A stretch of DNA of 64,000 nucleotides from Marinobacterium lutimaris (GCF_900108065.1 NZ_FNVQ01000001.1:1860001-1924000), one strand, 5' to 3'. Shown: positions 9,453 through 19,154, numbered from the stretch's first letter. Notes: generated by a model not told the origin, from the sequence alone. A program made the numbers and translations.

Positions 9453-11570
9453 TCAGGGCAGACGGGAGTAGCGATAAAGCCCTTCACCCTCTTCATCAGT
9501 GTAGATGCAATCAAAACCACCCTCTGCAGGCAGCAGATCACAGCGCGCTACATGCGGCTCAAGCTCAACCCACTCTTCGTCGCAGCTGTCGCGGAACTGG
9601 CCATCAGCAATATCGAAGCGCAGCTGACCGCCGACCTTCTCCCAGCTATACGCATAGTTCAGGGTTTCGCACTGACCGGTAGGATCGAACTCTTTATAGC
9701 TGCCGCTGCCATCGGCGTTGACCAGCTCCTCACCGATCATCGGCGGCTGGCCACAGTTCTGATTCAGATCACGCACCTCGTAGCGCCCGGCCAGGTCTTC
9801 TGCGCCAAACTGTTCTGCAACAGCCGGCAGCATCTGCATTTCGGTCTCGCCGACCAATCCTGCACTGCTGATATCGGTACGATAATGCAGCCGCATCGGC
9901 TGACTGCGCACCGCTTGACGGATACGTGCGTGAGCCATGCAGGCATCGCCATTCACACCAGAAGCCTGGCTCAGCAGCGAATCCGGCAGGGTATCGATCC
10001 AGCCGGCGATACGCGGATAATCAAGGCTCATGGACATCAGCCCGTTCGGCTCCAGGCTTTCCTGGGCGAGACTTTCCACCGCACTGGCAGCCTGCTCGCC
10101 GGAATAGATCACCAGGTGCTGGCCCTGTTTACCCAGCTGGGCAGTCAGGCCAGGTGACAGGAAGCCCAGATCAACTTCGGTCATGGCGCCATCCATTGGT
10201 AACTTCGGCAGACGACCGCTGGACTGAGGTACAGCAGTGGTGTTGAACAGGGAGATCAGCAGCTCGGGGTTTTCAGTGGCGACACTGAGCAGGAAGTCCA
10301 CAGACTCCGGCAGACCACTGGCCTGGGAAAAGCTCAGATCGTAAAGCGACAGGCCAGCGCCCTTGATACCCTGGGCCATACCGGTGAACACACCGAGCAA
10401 TGCTGGATTGGTCGCCGTCATCTGCTGCTGCGCCTGCTGCAACTGCGGGCACTGGAAGGTCTGCTCACCAGCCAGAGACCAGAGTTTGGTCAGCGTCGGC
10501 ACCAGCGTATCCATATCGATACCCATCGCCATACCGGCCATCTGATCACCGTTGACGTGCCCGGGCAGATGACCGCGCAGGCCAGCCAGGATATCGGTCA
10601 CCGACTGGGACTTCATTTCCAGCAGGGTCCGCATCGCTATATCGATACTCTCCCCTTCGGCGGATACCGACTGGTAACCAAACACCAGACGCGGTACCGA
10701 GCCAACCAGGCCAACGATCTCATCGCGACAGACAGGCGCGAGATCGCCGGTAAACGGATTGGGCTTGCCTGCACGTTGACTCAGCGCCGCCATATCACGG
10801 GAAAGACGGCTATCGTCAGCCTGAAGCACGCCCTTGGCGATGCGTTCCAGGTGCACAAAACCGCTGAAGATATCGGAGAACCCCTGATCCTTGATCAGCT
10901 GCGCCGCTTCACCACTGCTCGCCAGTGACTGCTCGGGTGCCTGCAGACCAAGACGTTCCGCCTCGACCCCTTCGGCATCCAGCGAGGAAAGGAAGGTAAT
11001 CGTCGCCAGGGATTCCTGCTGCGCAACCACCAGATCAACGTAATCGGCGCTATCGGCCGGCGTCAGGCGCCAGCGCTTGAGGCTGACCTCACCGCGCACC
11101 TCATCGGTGGGCTGCACGCCAGACTCGCTGCTGATGCCCTGCCAAACAGCATCAAACGCCTCCTGATCAGCCAGATGCATTCGCAGCACCGGGTAGATGC
11201 CGTGCATATAGAAGACAGACTCGCCGCTGAGGTCGATACCATAATGGCTGAACAGCTGACGATAGCTGGTGGACTGAGCAGCGAAATCCAGCATCAGCGC
11301 GCGCAGCAACTTCTGCCCCGGCGCTGAGGCTTCAGGCACCTCGCCAATCTCTTCCAGCAGCTCTTCGAGCTGAGCCGGGTCGATGGAGCTGATCGGATAA
11401 TCCATTATCCGCTCGGTGACCTGCTCCTCAGGCGTGCCGCCAAAGTAAATGACCGTATCGGCAGGAATATAGGCATCAAGCCCGCCACTGCTCTTATCCG
11501 ACTGCCACAGCCAGCTGCCTGCCGCCACAGCGACAAAAAACAGCAGCACTGGCACCATCAGTTTTTTCAT
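9453..11570 (-). CDS. Large exported protein of unknown function
   Basis: I do not recognise this 705-residue protein. Residues 4-20 are a signal peptide or membrane anchor (MKKLMVPVLLFF), and the rest appears periplasmic. The body is acidic and rich in Leu, Ser and Gln. Most Cys residues are in the last quarter and could form disulfides. No catalytic motif stands out. ATG 11570 has a GGGAG box 9 bases upstream; the longer frame to 11681 crosses a terminator and is unlikely. It lies between cysG and cysH on the same strand but is separated from cysH by a strong terminator, so it is probably not in the cys transcript. Confidence 0.7.
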   Translation of the reverse strand: MKKLMVPVLLFFVAVAAGSWLWQSDKSSGGLDAYIPADTVIYFGGTPEEQVTERIMDYPISSIDPAQLEELLEEIGEVPEASAPGQKLLRALMLDFAAQSTSYRQLFSHYGIDLSGESVFYMHGIYPVLRMHLADQEAFDAVWQGISSESGVQPTDEVRGEVSLKRWRLTPADSADYVDLVVAQQESLATITFLSSLDAEGVEAERLGLQAPEQSLASSGEAAQLIKDQGFSDIFSGFVHLERIAKGVLQADDSRLSRDMAALSQRAGKPNPFTGDLAPVCRDEIVGLVGSVPRLVFGYQSVSAEGESIDIAMRTLLEMKSQSVTDILAGLRGHLPGHVNGDQMAGMAMGIDMDTLVPTLTKLWSLAGEQTFQCPQLQQAQQQMTATNPALLGVFTGMAQGIKGAGLSLYDLSFSQASGLPESVDFLLSVATENPELLISLFNTTAVPQSSGRLPKLPMDGAMTEVDLGFLSPGLTAQLGKQGQHLVIYSGEQAASAVESLAQESLEPNGLMSMSLDYPRIAGWIDTLPDSLLSQASGVNGDACMAHARIRQAVRSQPMRLHYRTDISSAGLVGETEMQMLPAVAEQFGAEDLAGRYEVRDLNQNCGQPPMIGEELVNADGSGSYKEFDPTGQCETLNYAYSWEKVGGQLRFDIADGQFRDSCDEEWVELEPHVARCDLLPAEGGFDCIYTDEEGEGLYRYSRLP

Positions 11571-11660
11571 CTGTATCTCTCCCTGAATTGATATAGAGCA
11601 CGGGCTCAAACGATGCCGGGATTCTAACCCAGCCACGAGGCTTTTCCTGCCCCGGACGAT

Positions 11661-11697
11661 AAAAAAAGCCGGGTAGATCAACCACCCGGCTTTTTTA
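11661..11697 (-). terminator. Rho-independent terminator after cysH
   Basis: On the minus strand GCCGGGT (11690-11684) pairs with ACCCGGC (11674-11668) and is followed by seven T (11667-11661). A T-run on the other side too makes it usable in both directions. It ends the cysI-DUF934-cysH transcript. Confidence 0.88.
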
Positions 11698-11736
11698 TCC
11701 CAACACTAACTGAGGCTTAACCCGCAATCGAAACGA

Positions 11737-12360
11737 TCAAAGCTGGGTATGCAAGCCACACTCGCGAGTTTCCAGCGCCTTGGTCGGATCGAAGTAATCG
11801 GTCTCGTTCGGCAGGCCGTGCTCTTCAAGATAAGCATCCATCTGAGCCTCGCTCCAGTTAAACAGCGGCGCCACTTTCAGCACGCCATCCTTGCTGGCAG
11901 TCACCACATCCAGCGACTGGCGGAACTCGGTCTGATCCTTGCGAATAGCGTTGAACCAGAGATCCGGCTTGAGCTCAGCCAGGGCGCGCTGGAACGGCTC
12001 CAGCTTCACCTGACGGGTAAACTCTTCATGCAGCGGATCATCCACATCGGGAATACCCTTCATCAGCACGTTACGACGCGCCGCGGTCATCTCCGGGATG
12101 TAGGTGACGATGTTCAGGTTCAGATCCTTGATCACCTTTTCCGCGAAACGGTAGGTAGCCGAGGTGTTGTAGCCCGAATCTACCCACAGCACTTTGATAT
12201 CCGGCTTGATACGGGTAACCATGTGCAGGATCACCGCTTCATAGGGGCGGAAGTTCGTGGTGACCAGCGGATTTTCAGACTGGCCCAGCGCCCAGGCAAC
12301 GATCTCCTCGGGCGTTTTTCCTTCCAGCGCAGCGTTGGCTGCGGTCAGATCGATACTCAT
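11737..12360 (-). CDS. cysH: PAPS reductase CysH (cluster-free type)
   Basis: This 207-residue member of the adenylylsulfate reductase/PP-loop family reduces activated sulfate to sulfite using thioredoxin or glutaredoxin. It ends in ECGLHTQL, where the Cys is the catalytic residue of the C-terminal tail. The paired Cys-Cys motifs that hold a 4Fe-4S cluster in APS reductases are absent, so the substrate should be PAPS, not APS. It is shorter than E. coli CysH (244). The start is supported by AGGGAAAG 4-11 bases upstream. It is last in the cysI-DUF934-cysH unit. Confidence 0.87.
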   Translation of the reverse strand: MSIDLTAANAALEGKTPEEIVAWALGQSENPLVTTNFRPYEAVILHMVTRIKPDIKVLWVDSGYNTSATYRFAEKVIKDLNLNIVTYIPEMTAARRNVLMKGIPDVDDPLHEEFTRQVKLEPFQRALAELKPDLWFNAIRKDQTEFRQSLDVVTASKDGVLKVAPLFNWSEAQMDAYLEEHGLPNETDYFDPTKALETRECGLHTQL

Positions 12361-12411
12361 CTTTCTTTCCCTCTATTCTTTTCCGTTAACCCTTTCGATC
12401 AACCCTTGGCT

Positions 12412-12894
12412 TTAACTCTGCAGGTAGATCGGACGCGGGTCGTCGGCGCTGCCCTGGTAATGCACGCTGATCTCTTCGAACGCTTTCAGGAAGTCATCGG
12501 AGTAGACCTCTTCACTGAACTCATAAGCGTTGAAGCCGCAGCGTTCCATGTAACCGAGCTGATCACGAGCCGGGTTACCGACCGCACGCAGCTCGCCCTT
12601 GAAGCCGGCGCGACGCAGAATGCGCGCCAGGGAGAAACCGCGACCATCACGGAAAGCCGGGAACTCGACAGCGATCATCGGGAAGCTGTCCAGCGATTCC
12701 AGCACCGGAGTCAGGTCGTCATCACCGTTAACACGAACGGCGATCTCGCCCGCCTGAGCGCTCAGTGCATCCTTGTTTTCAAGGTAGAGCCCCAGCGGCA
12801 GCAGCAGATCACCGCTGGCCGGCAGATTTTCGGCATCTTCAACCAGCTGCCAGCGATCATCGGCGACAGGTTTGCGATCAATGAGCAGCGGCAT
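12412..12894 (-). CDS. DUF934 family protein of sulfite reduction operon
   Basis: This 160-residue protein belongs to the DUF934 family, which occurs next to cysI in many proteobacteria lacking a classical CysJ neighbour. The conserved core is PVLESLDSFPMIAVEFPAF followed by DGRGFSLARILR, then LGYMERCGFNAYEF. It is often annotated as an oxidoreductase, but no reaction is proven. A role in delivering electrons to CysI, or in assembling it, is an inference from this constant gene neighbourhood. Its start lies inside the last codons of cysI (17-base overlap), so the two are translationally coupled. Confidence 0.8.
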   Translation of the reverse strand: MPLLIDRKPVADDRWQLVEDAENLPASGDLLLPLGLYLENKDALSAQAGEIAVRVNGDDDLTPVLESLDSFPMIAVEFPAFRDGRGFSLARILRRAGFKGELRAVGNPARDQLGYMERCGFNAYEFSEEVYSDDFLKAFEEISVHYQGSADDPRPIYLQS

Positions 12895-14536
12895 AGACTT
12901 TCTCCTTGAACGGGGCTACGCCCACGCGGCGTACGGTATCAACAAAGCGCTCTTCTTCGGTGCGCTGTTCAACATAGGTTTCGAGCAGCTTTTTCAGGGT
13001 CTCGGCAACGTCATCGGCGGCAACCGCCTTACCCAGTACCTTGCCCAGCGAGGCATCTTCACGATCGGAACCACCGATAGTGATCTGGTACCAGTCTTCG
13101 CCCTTCTTATCGACACCCAGGATGCCGATAGCACCGACGTGGTGATGACCACAGGCGTTGATACAACCGGACATGTTCAGGCGGATCTCACCCAGATCGT
13201 AGAGGTAATCCAGGTCATCGAACGCGGTGTTGATCTGCTCGGCGATGTTCAGCGTTTTGGCGTTGGCCAGACCGCAGAAATCGAAGCCCGGGCAGACAAT
13301 CATGTCGGTCAGGGTGCCGATGTTGGCACGCGCCATGTTGTGCTCGGCCAGCTTCTGCCAGACGGCGTACAAGTCAGCGTTTTTCACGTCTGCCAGCACC
13401 AGGTTCTGCTCGTGGGTTGAGCGCGCCTGACCGAAGGAGTACTGCTCCGCCAGATCGGCAACCACTTCCAGCTGCAGATCGGTGATATCGCCAGCCGGCT
13501 GCAGCTGAGGCTTCAGCGACACGACAACGGCGGTGTAACCCGGCACCTTGTGGTTGTGAGTGTTGTGCTCGTACCAGACACGGAAAGCTTCGTCGCTTTC
13601 CAGCTTCTGCTGCAGGCTGGTGTCGTTGGCGGCATCCGCATCGTATGCAAACGGCTGGAAGAAGCCCTTGATGCGGTCGATTTCCGCGTCGGTCAGTCCC
13701 AGTTCGCTATCGCGAATATTGGCCCACTCCGCCTCAACCTCTTCACGGAACGCATCGATACCCATGGCTTCGACGAGAATCTTGATACGTGCCTTGTACT
13801 TGTTGTCGCGACGCCCCTTCAGGTTGTACACGCGAAGGATCGCTTCGAGGTATGACAACAGGTCTTTTTTCGCCAGGAACGGACGGATCTGCTTGCCGAT
13901 CACCGGGGTACGACCCAGGCCGCCGCCGACCAGAACTTCAAAGCCGACTTCGCCAGCGTCGTTCTGAACCAGGTGCAGACCGATATCGTGCACCTGTGAC
14001 GCAGCGCGATCTCGCGGGCTGCCAGTGACAGCGATCTTGAACTTACGCGGCAGGTAAGCGAATTCCGGATGCAGCGTAGACCACTGACGGATAATCTCAC
14101 ACCAGGGGCGCGGATCTTCCAGCTCATCAGGGGTCACACCGGCGAACTGGTCGGTGGTGGTGTTACGGATACAGTTACCGGAGGTCTGGATGGCGTGCAT
14201 CTGCACTTCAGCCAGCTCAGCCAGGATATCCGGGACCTCTTCCAGCTTCGGCCAGTTGTACTGGATATTCGTACGGGTCGTGAAGTGACCGTAGCCCTTA
14301 TCGTATTTACGGGCGATATGACCCAGTTTGCGCAGCTGCGGCGAAGAGATCAGACCATAAGGAATGGCAACTCGTAGCATCGGCGCGTGGCGCTGGATGT
14401 ACAGACCATTCATCAGGCGTACGGCGAGGAATTCATCGTCCGACAGTTCACCCGCCAGGAAACGCCGGGTCTGATCGCGGAACTGCTCAACCCTCTCGTC
14501 GACGATCTTCTGATCGACTTCGTTATAAATGTACAT
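12878..14536 (-). CDS. cysI: Sulfite reductase hemoprotein CysI
   Basis: This 552-residue siroheme/4Fe-4S enzyme reduces sulfite to sulfide. It shows the two-fold repeated ferredoxin-like and siroheme-binding domains. The cluster and siroheme ligands are in CPGFDFC (C-x5-C) and SGCINACGHHH (C-x3-C), near residues 420 and 465. GYGHFTTRTNIQYNW is the typical N-terminal siroheme loop. No cysJ flavoprotein is present in the window, so the electron donor is encoded elsewhere or is a ferredoxin type. A short dyad, AACCGGGT/ACCCGGGTT, lies in its leader at 14551-14571. Confidence 0.92.
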   Translation of the reverse strand: MYIYNEVDQKIVDERVEQFRDQTRRFLAGELSDDEFLAVRLMNGLYIQRHAPMLRVAIPYGLISSPQLRKLGHIARKYDKGYGHFTTRTNIQYNWPKLEEVPDILAELAEVQMHAIQTSGNCIRNTTTDQFAGVTPDELEDPRPWCEIIRQWSTLHPEFAYLPRKFKIAVTGSPRDRAASQVHDIGLHLVQNDAGEVGFEVLVGGGLGRTPVIGKQIRPFLAKKDLLSYLEAILRVYNLKGRRDNKYKARIKILVEAMGIDAFREEVEAEWANIRDSELGLTDAEIDRIKGFFQPFAYDADAANDTSLQQKLESDEAFRVWYEHNTHNHKVPGYTAVVVSLKPQLQPAGDITDLQLEVVADLAEQYSFGQARSTHEQNLVLADVKNADLYAVWQKLAEHNMARANIGTLTDMIVCPGFDFCGLANAKTLNIAEQINTAFDDLDYLYDLGEIRLNMSGCINACGHHHVGAIGILGVDKKGEDWYQITIGGSDREDASLGKVLGKAVAADDVAETLKKLLETYVEQRTEEERFVDTVRRVGVAPFKEKVYAAAH

Positions 14537-14610
14537 GTTTGGCTACCTTCAACCGGGTATTCACCCGGGTTCACTTGAGGTTGTCGTTTTAAAAGGATTC
14601 GTTTCGAATC

Positions 14611-15396
14611 TCAGGCTGCGATTACAAATCTCAGTCCTATGACCATCAGCAGCGACCCCATGATCGGCTGCATCAGGCGAGGTGACAGGCGGACACCGAA
14701 ATGACTGCCTACGAATACCCCCGGCAGCGAACCCGCCAGCAGGTAAAGCAGCAGCTCCAGATCAACACCACCCATCTGGTAGTGACCGGCACCTGCCACA
14801 GAAGTCAAAACCACCGCGTGGACCAGATCGGTTCCCACAATGGCGGGCATTGTCATGCGCGGGTAAAGAACAATCAACAGTGCTGTTCCCAGAGCCCCCG
14901 CGCCGACCGAAGAAAGTGTCACCATCGCGCCAAGGGCAAAACCGGTGATGACGGTAATGGCCGGGCGCCAGCGACGCACGCTGGAGGTGAACGGATTATC
15001 GCGCAGCGAGCCGGCCAGATCACGGATTCGAGCACGCATAAATACCGCAACCGAGGTCAGCACCAGCGACACACCCAGTGTCATGTTCATCAGATGCTCA
15101 ACCTGCTCAAGACCCTCAAGGCCTTCTAGGTAATTCAGCGTGAACAGACTGCCGGGGATGGATCCGAGCAACAAAAAGCCGACGATTTTCCACTGCACCA
15201 GCTTGTTGCGGGCGTAGGATACGACACCACCGCATTTGGTGACCGCTGCGTAGAGCAGATCGGTGCTAACCGCCACGAAAGGCGGAATACCAAACAGGAC
15301 GATCAGAATAGGCGTCATCAGGGCGCCACCACCGATACCGGTGAGGCCGACAACGAAGCCGACAAACAACCCTGCAAATATGTACGCAAACTCCAT
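14611..15396 (-). CDS. TauE/SafE-family sulfite/organosulfonate exporter
   Basis: This 261-residue inner-membrane protein of the TauE/SafE (DUF81) family has about eight hydrophobic segments in two halves. Typical family sequence is GLTGIGGGALMTPIL at about 14-28 and the matching LSSVGAGALGT repeat near 150. Members export sulfite, sulfoacetate or related anions. Lying upstream of cysI on the same strand and divergent from cysD, it probably protects against sulfite build-up or balances sulfur flux. ATG 15396 has AGGGTG upstream; the frame also opens at GTG 15405. Confidence 0.85.
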   Translation of the reverse strand: MEFAYIFAGLFVGFVVGLTGIGGGALMTPILIVLFGIPPFVAVSTDLLYAAVTKCGGVVSYARNKLVQWKIVGFLLLGSIPGSLFTLNYLEGLEGLEQVEHLMNMTLGVSLVLTSVAVFMRARIRDLAGSLRDNPFTSSVRRWRPAITVITGFALGAMVTLSSVGAGALGTALLIVLYPRMTMPAIVGTDLVHAVVLTSVAGAGHYQMGGVDLELLLYLLAGSLPGVFVGSHFGVRLSPRLMQPIMGSLLMVIGLRFVIAA

Positions 15397-15690
15397 TACG
15401 AGCACCCTGCTTCCCGGAATACAAAATCAGGCGACCATGGTAGCCGCAACACTATATAACACAAAATAATTAATGATAATTTTGTTATTCCAAAACGTTA
15501 CATGCGATCGAGTGCTGGATTCAACACTGCTTATAACTTTATAGAATTGAAAAATTTCCATTTATTCTTTTTGATTTTATATCATCTCAGCGATAATCTC
15601 GCCGCATCGATGGTTGCATGCGCCAACTTCAACAGGCGAAGCAGCCAGGCATTAGTCATCGAACCCGACAACAGTTTTGAAGAGCGAATG
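15397..15690. promoter_or_regulatory. Divergent control region between tauE-like gene and cysD
   Basis: This gap of about 290 bases serves both the cysI-side and the cysD genes. The part at 15445-15590 is very AT-rich for this genome, as expected of a promoter and LysR-type (CysB) binding region. I cannot place a specific CysB site. The cysD frame is open back to 15502, but the upstream codons look non-coding. Confidence 0.45.
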
Positions 15691-16608
15691 ATGAATCAGT
15701 TACCGGAACACCGTTTGACCCATCTGAAACAGCTGGAAGCCGAAAGCATCCACATCATCCGGGAAGTGGCGGCGGAGTTTGATAACCCGGTAATGCTCTA
15801 CTCTATCGGCAAGGACTCCTCGGTGATGCTGCACCTGGCGCGCAAGGCGTTCTACCCGGGTAACCCACCGTTCCCGCTGATGCACGTGGACACCACCTGG
15901 AAGTTCAAGGAGATGATCAAGTTCCGTGACAAGATGGCGGATGAAGCCGGCATGGACCTGATCGTGCACATCAACCAGGAAGGCGTCGACATGGGCGTGG
16001 GCCCGTTCACCCATGGCTCTGCCAAGCACACCGACATCATGAAGACCCAGTCCCTGAAGCAGGCGCTGAACAAGTACAAGTTCGACGCAGCCTTCGGTGG
16101 CGCCCGTCGTGACGAGGAAAAATCCCGCGCCAAGGAGCGTGTTTTCTCCTTCCGCGACAGCAACCACCGCTGGGATCCGAAAAACCAGCGCCCTGAACTG
16201 TGGAACATCTATAACACCCGCGTTGACAAGGGCGAGAGCATCCGTGTATTCCCGCTCTCCAACTGGACCGAGCTGGACATCTGGCAGTACATCTACCTGG
16301 AAAGCATCCCCATTGTTCCGCTGTACTACTCCGCAGTACGTCCGGTAGTCGAGCGCGACGGCATGCTGATCATGGTTGACGACGAGCGTATGCCGCTGGG
16401 CGAAGGCGAGCAGCCGATGATGAAATCGATCCGCTTCCGCACCCTGGGCTGCTACCCGCTGACCGGCGCCGTGGAATCCGAAGCCGACACCCTGCCTGAC
16501 ATCATTCAGGAGATGCTGCTGACTACGACTTCAGAGCGTCAGGGACGCGCCATCGACCACGACAGCGCCGGTTCCATGGAACAGAAAAAGATCGAGGGCT
16601 ACTTCTGA
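15691..16608 (+). CDS. cysD: Sulfate adenylyltransferase subunit 2, CysD
   Basis: This 305-residue PP-loop ATP sulfurylase subunit makes adenylylsulfate from ATP and sulfate together with CysN. The PP-loop SIGKDSS is at residues 38-44, followed by [11 protein letters not shown] and [15 protein letters not shown]. The end [14 protein letters not shown] is characteristic. Two ATGs are adjacent (15688 and 15691); I prefer the second because GAAGAG then sits 6 bases upstream. cysN starts 68 bases downstream, so the two form an operon. Confidence 0.95.
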   Translation: MNQLPEHRLTHLKQLEAESIHIIREVAAEFDNPVMLYSIGKDSSVMLHLARKAFYPGNPPFPLMHVDTTWKFKEMIKFRDKMADEAGMDLIVHINQEGVDMGVGPFTHGSAKHTDIMKTQSLKQALNKYKFDAAFGGARRDEEKSRAKERVFSFRDSNHRWDPKNQRPELWNIYNTRVDKGESIRVFPLSNWTELDIWQYIYLESIPIVPLYYSAVRPVVERDGMLIMVDDERMPLGEGEQPMMKSIRFRTLGCYPLTGAVESEADTLPDIIQEMLLTTTSERQGRAIDHDSAGSMEQKKIEGYF

Positions 16609-16676
16609 TCCTCCCAGAGAGTTGATCGAAGCACGCCAATCATCCGACACAGATTTCGAACGAGTACCGAATAGTT

Positions 16677-18368
16677 ATGAGCCACCAATCCGAACTGATC
16701 GCCGACGACATCGAAGCGTACCTGAGCCAGCACGAAAACAAGGAGCTGCTGCGCTTCCTCACCTGCGGTAGCGTCGACGACGGCAAATCCACCCTGATCG
16801 GCCGCCTGCTGCACGACTCCAAGATGATCTATGAAGATCAGCTGGCCGCGATCCAGTCCGACAGCAAGAAAGTCGGCACCACCGGTGAAGAGATCGACCT
16901 GGCGCTGCTGGTAGACGGCCTGCAGGCCGAGCGCGAACAGGGCATCACCATCGATGTTGCTTACCGCTACTTCTCCACTTCCAAGCGTAAGTTCATCATC
17001 GCGGACACCCCGGGACACGAGCAGTACACCCGCAACATGGCCACCGGCGCCTCTACCTGTGACCTGGCGATCATCCTGATCGACGCCCGTCACGGCGTAC
17101 AGGTACAGACCCGTCGTCACAGCTTTATCGTGTCTCTGCTGGGCATCAAGCACACCATCGTTGCCATCAACAAGATGGACCTGGTGGAGTTCAGCGAAGA
17201 GCGCTACGAAGAGATCAAACGCGACTATCTCGAGTTCGCCCAGGAACTGAACCTGCCGAACATCCACTTCGCGCCGATCTCTGCGCTCAAGGGCGACAAC
17301 GTAGTTAACCGCTCCGAGAGCATGCCCTGGTTTGACGGCGAGCCGCTGATGACTCAGCTGGAAAACGTTGAGATCAGCAAGGACTTCAACACCAACGCCC
17401 TGCGCTTCCCGGTGCAGTACGTTAACCGTCCGAACCTGAACTTCCGCGGTTACTGCGGTACCCTGACTTCTGGCATCGTCCGTGTGGGTGACGAGATCAC
17501 CGTCCTGCCGTCCGGCAAATCCAGCCGCGTCAAGTCGATCGTCACCTTCGACGGCGAGCTGCAGGAAGCCTTCCCGCCGATGTCGATCACGCTGACACTG
17601 GAAGACGAGATCGATATCTCCCGTGGCGACCTGATCGTCAACTCCCAGCATGTGCCGGACGTTACCCGTCGCTTTGATGCCAACCTGGTATGGATGGCCG
17701 AGCAGGAGCTGGTACCGGGCCGCGCCTACGACATCAAGCTGGCGACATCACGCACCGCGGGCAGCATCACCGCGATCCGTCACCGCATCGACGTCAACAC
17801 GCTGGAGCAGACACCGGCAGCCACTCTGGCGCTGAACGAAATCGCCCGTGTAGAGATCAATGTAGAGCGCGAACTGGTTGCCGACGACTACCGCGAGCAC
17901 TCAGGTACCGGCTCGTTTATCATCGTCGACCGCCTGAGCAACGCCACCGTCGCTGCCGGTATGATCATCGGTGATTCACTGGCACTGGATGACCACTCGA
18001 TCTACACCACATCAGCAGTCTCTGCCGATGACCGTGCACATCGTTTCGGCCAGAAGCCGGGCATCGTCAGTATCGACGCAGGCGAAAACACTGCGGCGCT
18101 GCTATACACACTGGAGAAGCGCCTGTTTGAACGCGGTCGCATGCCGCTGGTCGTAGAACCGGGCAACCAGCCGGAAGGCACCGATCTGGCTGCGCTGGCC
18201 GAACTGCTGAAGCAGAACGGCTTCGTGGTTCTGACCTCTGCACCGATCGACAACGCGTTCAGCGCAGGTTACAGCGACGGCGCCAACGCCTCTCTGGACG
18301 CCAACACCGACGTCAACAGCCAGGTTGAAGCCCTGACCAAGGCGCTGACACAGGCGGAACTGATCTAA
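16677..18368 (+). CDS. cysN: Sulfate adenylyltransferase subunit 1, CysN, with degenerate APS-kinase-like tail
   Basis: This GTPase subunit couples GTP hydrolysis to sulfate activation. GTP-binding motifs are GSVDDGKST (31-39), DTPGHEQYT and NKMD, followed by EF-Tu-like domains 2 and 3 to about residue 450. At 563 residues it is about 90 longer than E. coli CysN but shorter than a CysNC fusion. Residues about 451-530 follow the order of APS kinase: QKPGIVSID, then [13 protein letters not shown], then [17 protein letters not shown]. The P-loop is replaced by AGENTAA and the DGDNVRHGL motif by EPGNQPEG, so kinase activity is not expected. No functional cysC is in the window. Confidence 0.9.
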   Translation: MSHQSELIADDIEAYLSQHENKELLRFLTCGSVDDGKSTLIGRLLHDSKMIYEDQLAAIQSDSKKVGTTGEEIDLALLVDGLQAEREQGITIDVAYRYFSTSKRKFIIADTPGHEQYTRNMATGASTCDLAIILIDARHGVQVQTRRHSFIVSLLGIKHTIVAINKMDLVEFSEERYEEIKRDYLEFAQELNLPNIHFAPISALKGDNVVNRSESMPWFDGEPLMTQLENVEISKDFNTNALRFPVQYVNRPNLNFRGYCGTLTSGIVRVGDEITVLPSGKSSRVKSIVTFDGELQEAFPPMSITLTLEDEIDISRGDLIVNSQHVPDVTRRFDANLVWMAEQELVPGRAYDIKLATSRTAGSITAIRHRIDVNTLEQTPAATLALNEIARVEINVERELVADDYREHSGTGSFIIVDRLSNATVAAGMIIGDSLALDDHSIYTTSAVSADDRAHRFGQKPGIVSIDAGENTAALLYTLEKRLFERGRMPLVVEPGNQPEGTDLAALAELLKQNGFVVLTSAPIDNAFSAGYSDGANASLDANTDVNSQVEALTKALTQAELI

Positions 18369-18380
18369 CCGCCCGGGGAC

Positions 18381-18405
18381 ACCCCGTTCACCAACTGAAC
18401 GGGGT
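18381..18405 (+). terminator. Hairpin after cysN
   Basis: ACCCCGTTCA (18381-18390) pairs perfectly with TGAACGGGGT (18396-18405) around CCAAC, 12 bases after the cysN stop. No T-run follows, so it may work as a stabilising 3' structure or Rho-assisted terminator. Confidence 0.6.
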
Positions 18406-18429
18406 AGAACCTGCCGTCGTAAAAAGATG

Positions 18430-18486
18430 ACCGGTGTATGGACCTGCGCAACTCTTTGTTGAGTGTTTCAGGCGCTGTACACCGGT
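18430..18486 (+). other. Structured intergenic element upstream of rsxA
   Basis: ACCGGTGTA (18430-18438) and TACACCGGT (18478-18486) are a perfect 9-base inverted repeat enclosing 39 bases. The enclosed segment can pair internally (CCTG with CAGG, CAAC with GTTG). It could be a leader structure, an attenuator or a small RNA. Function is unknown. Confidence 0.4.
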
Positions 18487-18550
18487 TTCTCCAATTCAGG
18501 TAAAATCAGCGGCTTCCGAATTTTCCGGCGACCCGCCGCCAACACAAGGT

Positions 18551-18563
18551 AACGACAGTCGTT
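18551..18563. promoter_or_regulatory. Short dyad directly before rsxA start
   Basis: AACGACAGTCGTT is a perfect 6-base inverted repeat around one A, lying between the AAGG ribosome-binding site and the ATG at 18564. It would be a DNA or RNA-binding protein site if functional. This is a pattern only. Confidence 0.3.
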
Positions 18564-19145
18564 ATGACAGACTTCCTGCTCATACTGATCAGCACCGTAC
18601 TGGTCAATAACTTCGTCCTCGTACAGTTTCTCGGACTCTGCCCGTTTATGGGCGTGTCCAACAAGCTGGAAACGGCGATGGGCATGTCGTTGGCCACCAC
18701 CTTCGTTCTGACCCTGTCATCGGTCTGCAGCTACCTGGTGTACACCTACCTGCTCAAGCCGTTTGACCTCACGTTCCTGCAGACGATCGCCTTTATCCTG
18801 GTGATAGCCGTGGTGGTTCAGTTCACCGAAATGGTGGTGCACAAGACCAGCCCGCTGCTGTACAAACTGCTGGGGATTTTCCTGCCGCTGATCACCACCA
18901 ACTGTGCGGTGCTCGGTGTCGCCCTGCTTAACATCAAGAAGCAGAACGACTTTTTCGAGTCGATCGCCTACGGATTTGGCGCCGCAGTGGGCTTCTCCCT
19001 GGCTCTGGTGCTGTTCTCTGCTATCCGTGAGCGTGTTGCTGTCGCTGATGTACCCGTGCCCTTCCGTGGCGCGGCGATCGGCATGGTTACCGCGGGTCTG
19101 ATGTCACTGGCCTTTATGGGATTCACCGGCCTGGTGCGGTTCTAA
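18564..19145 (+). CDS. rsxA: Rsx/Rnf complex subunit A
   Basis: This 193-residue inner-membrane subunit of the Rsx/Rnf ion-motive electron transport complex has six hydrophobic segments. [20 protein letters not shown] near the N-terminus is the family signature, and [12 protein letters not shown] carries the conserved Cys. RsxA and RsxE are homologous, inverted membrane halves that hold an iron-sulfur centre between them. It is first in a six-gene cluster (A-B-C-D-G-E). E. coli Rsx keeps SoxR reduced; in other bacteria Rnf moves electrons between NADH and ferredoxin. Confidence 0.95.
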   Translation: MTDFLLILISTVLVNNFVLVQFLGLCPFMGVSNKLETAMGMSLATTFVLTLSSVCSYLVYTYLLKPFDLTFLQTIAFILVIAVVVQFTEMVVHKTSPLLYKLLGIFLPLITTNCAVLGVALLNIKKQNDFFESIAYGFGAAVGFSLALVLFSAIRERVAVADVPVPFRGAAIGMVTAGLMSLAFMGFTGLVRF

Positions 19146-19154
19146 GGAGTTATC

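Noticed and set aside
15468-15495. Fur box before cysD (TAATGATAATTTTG)
   Set aside because: Only one half matches the operator and the genes are for sulfur, so AT-rich chance is more likely.
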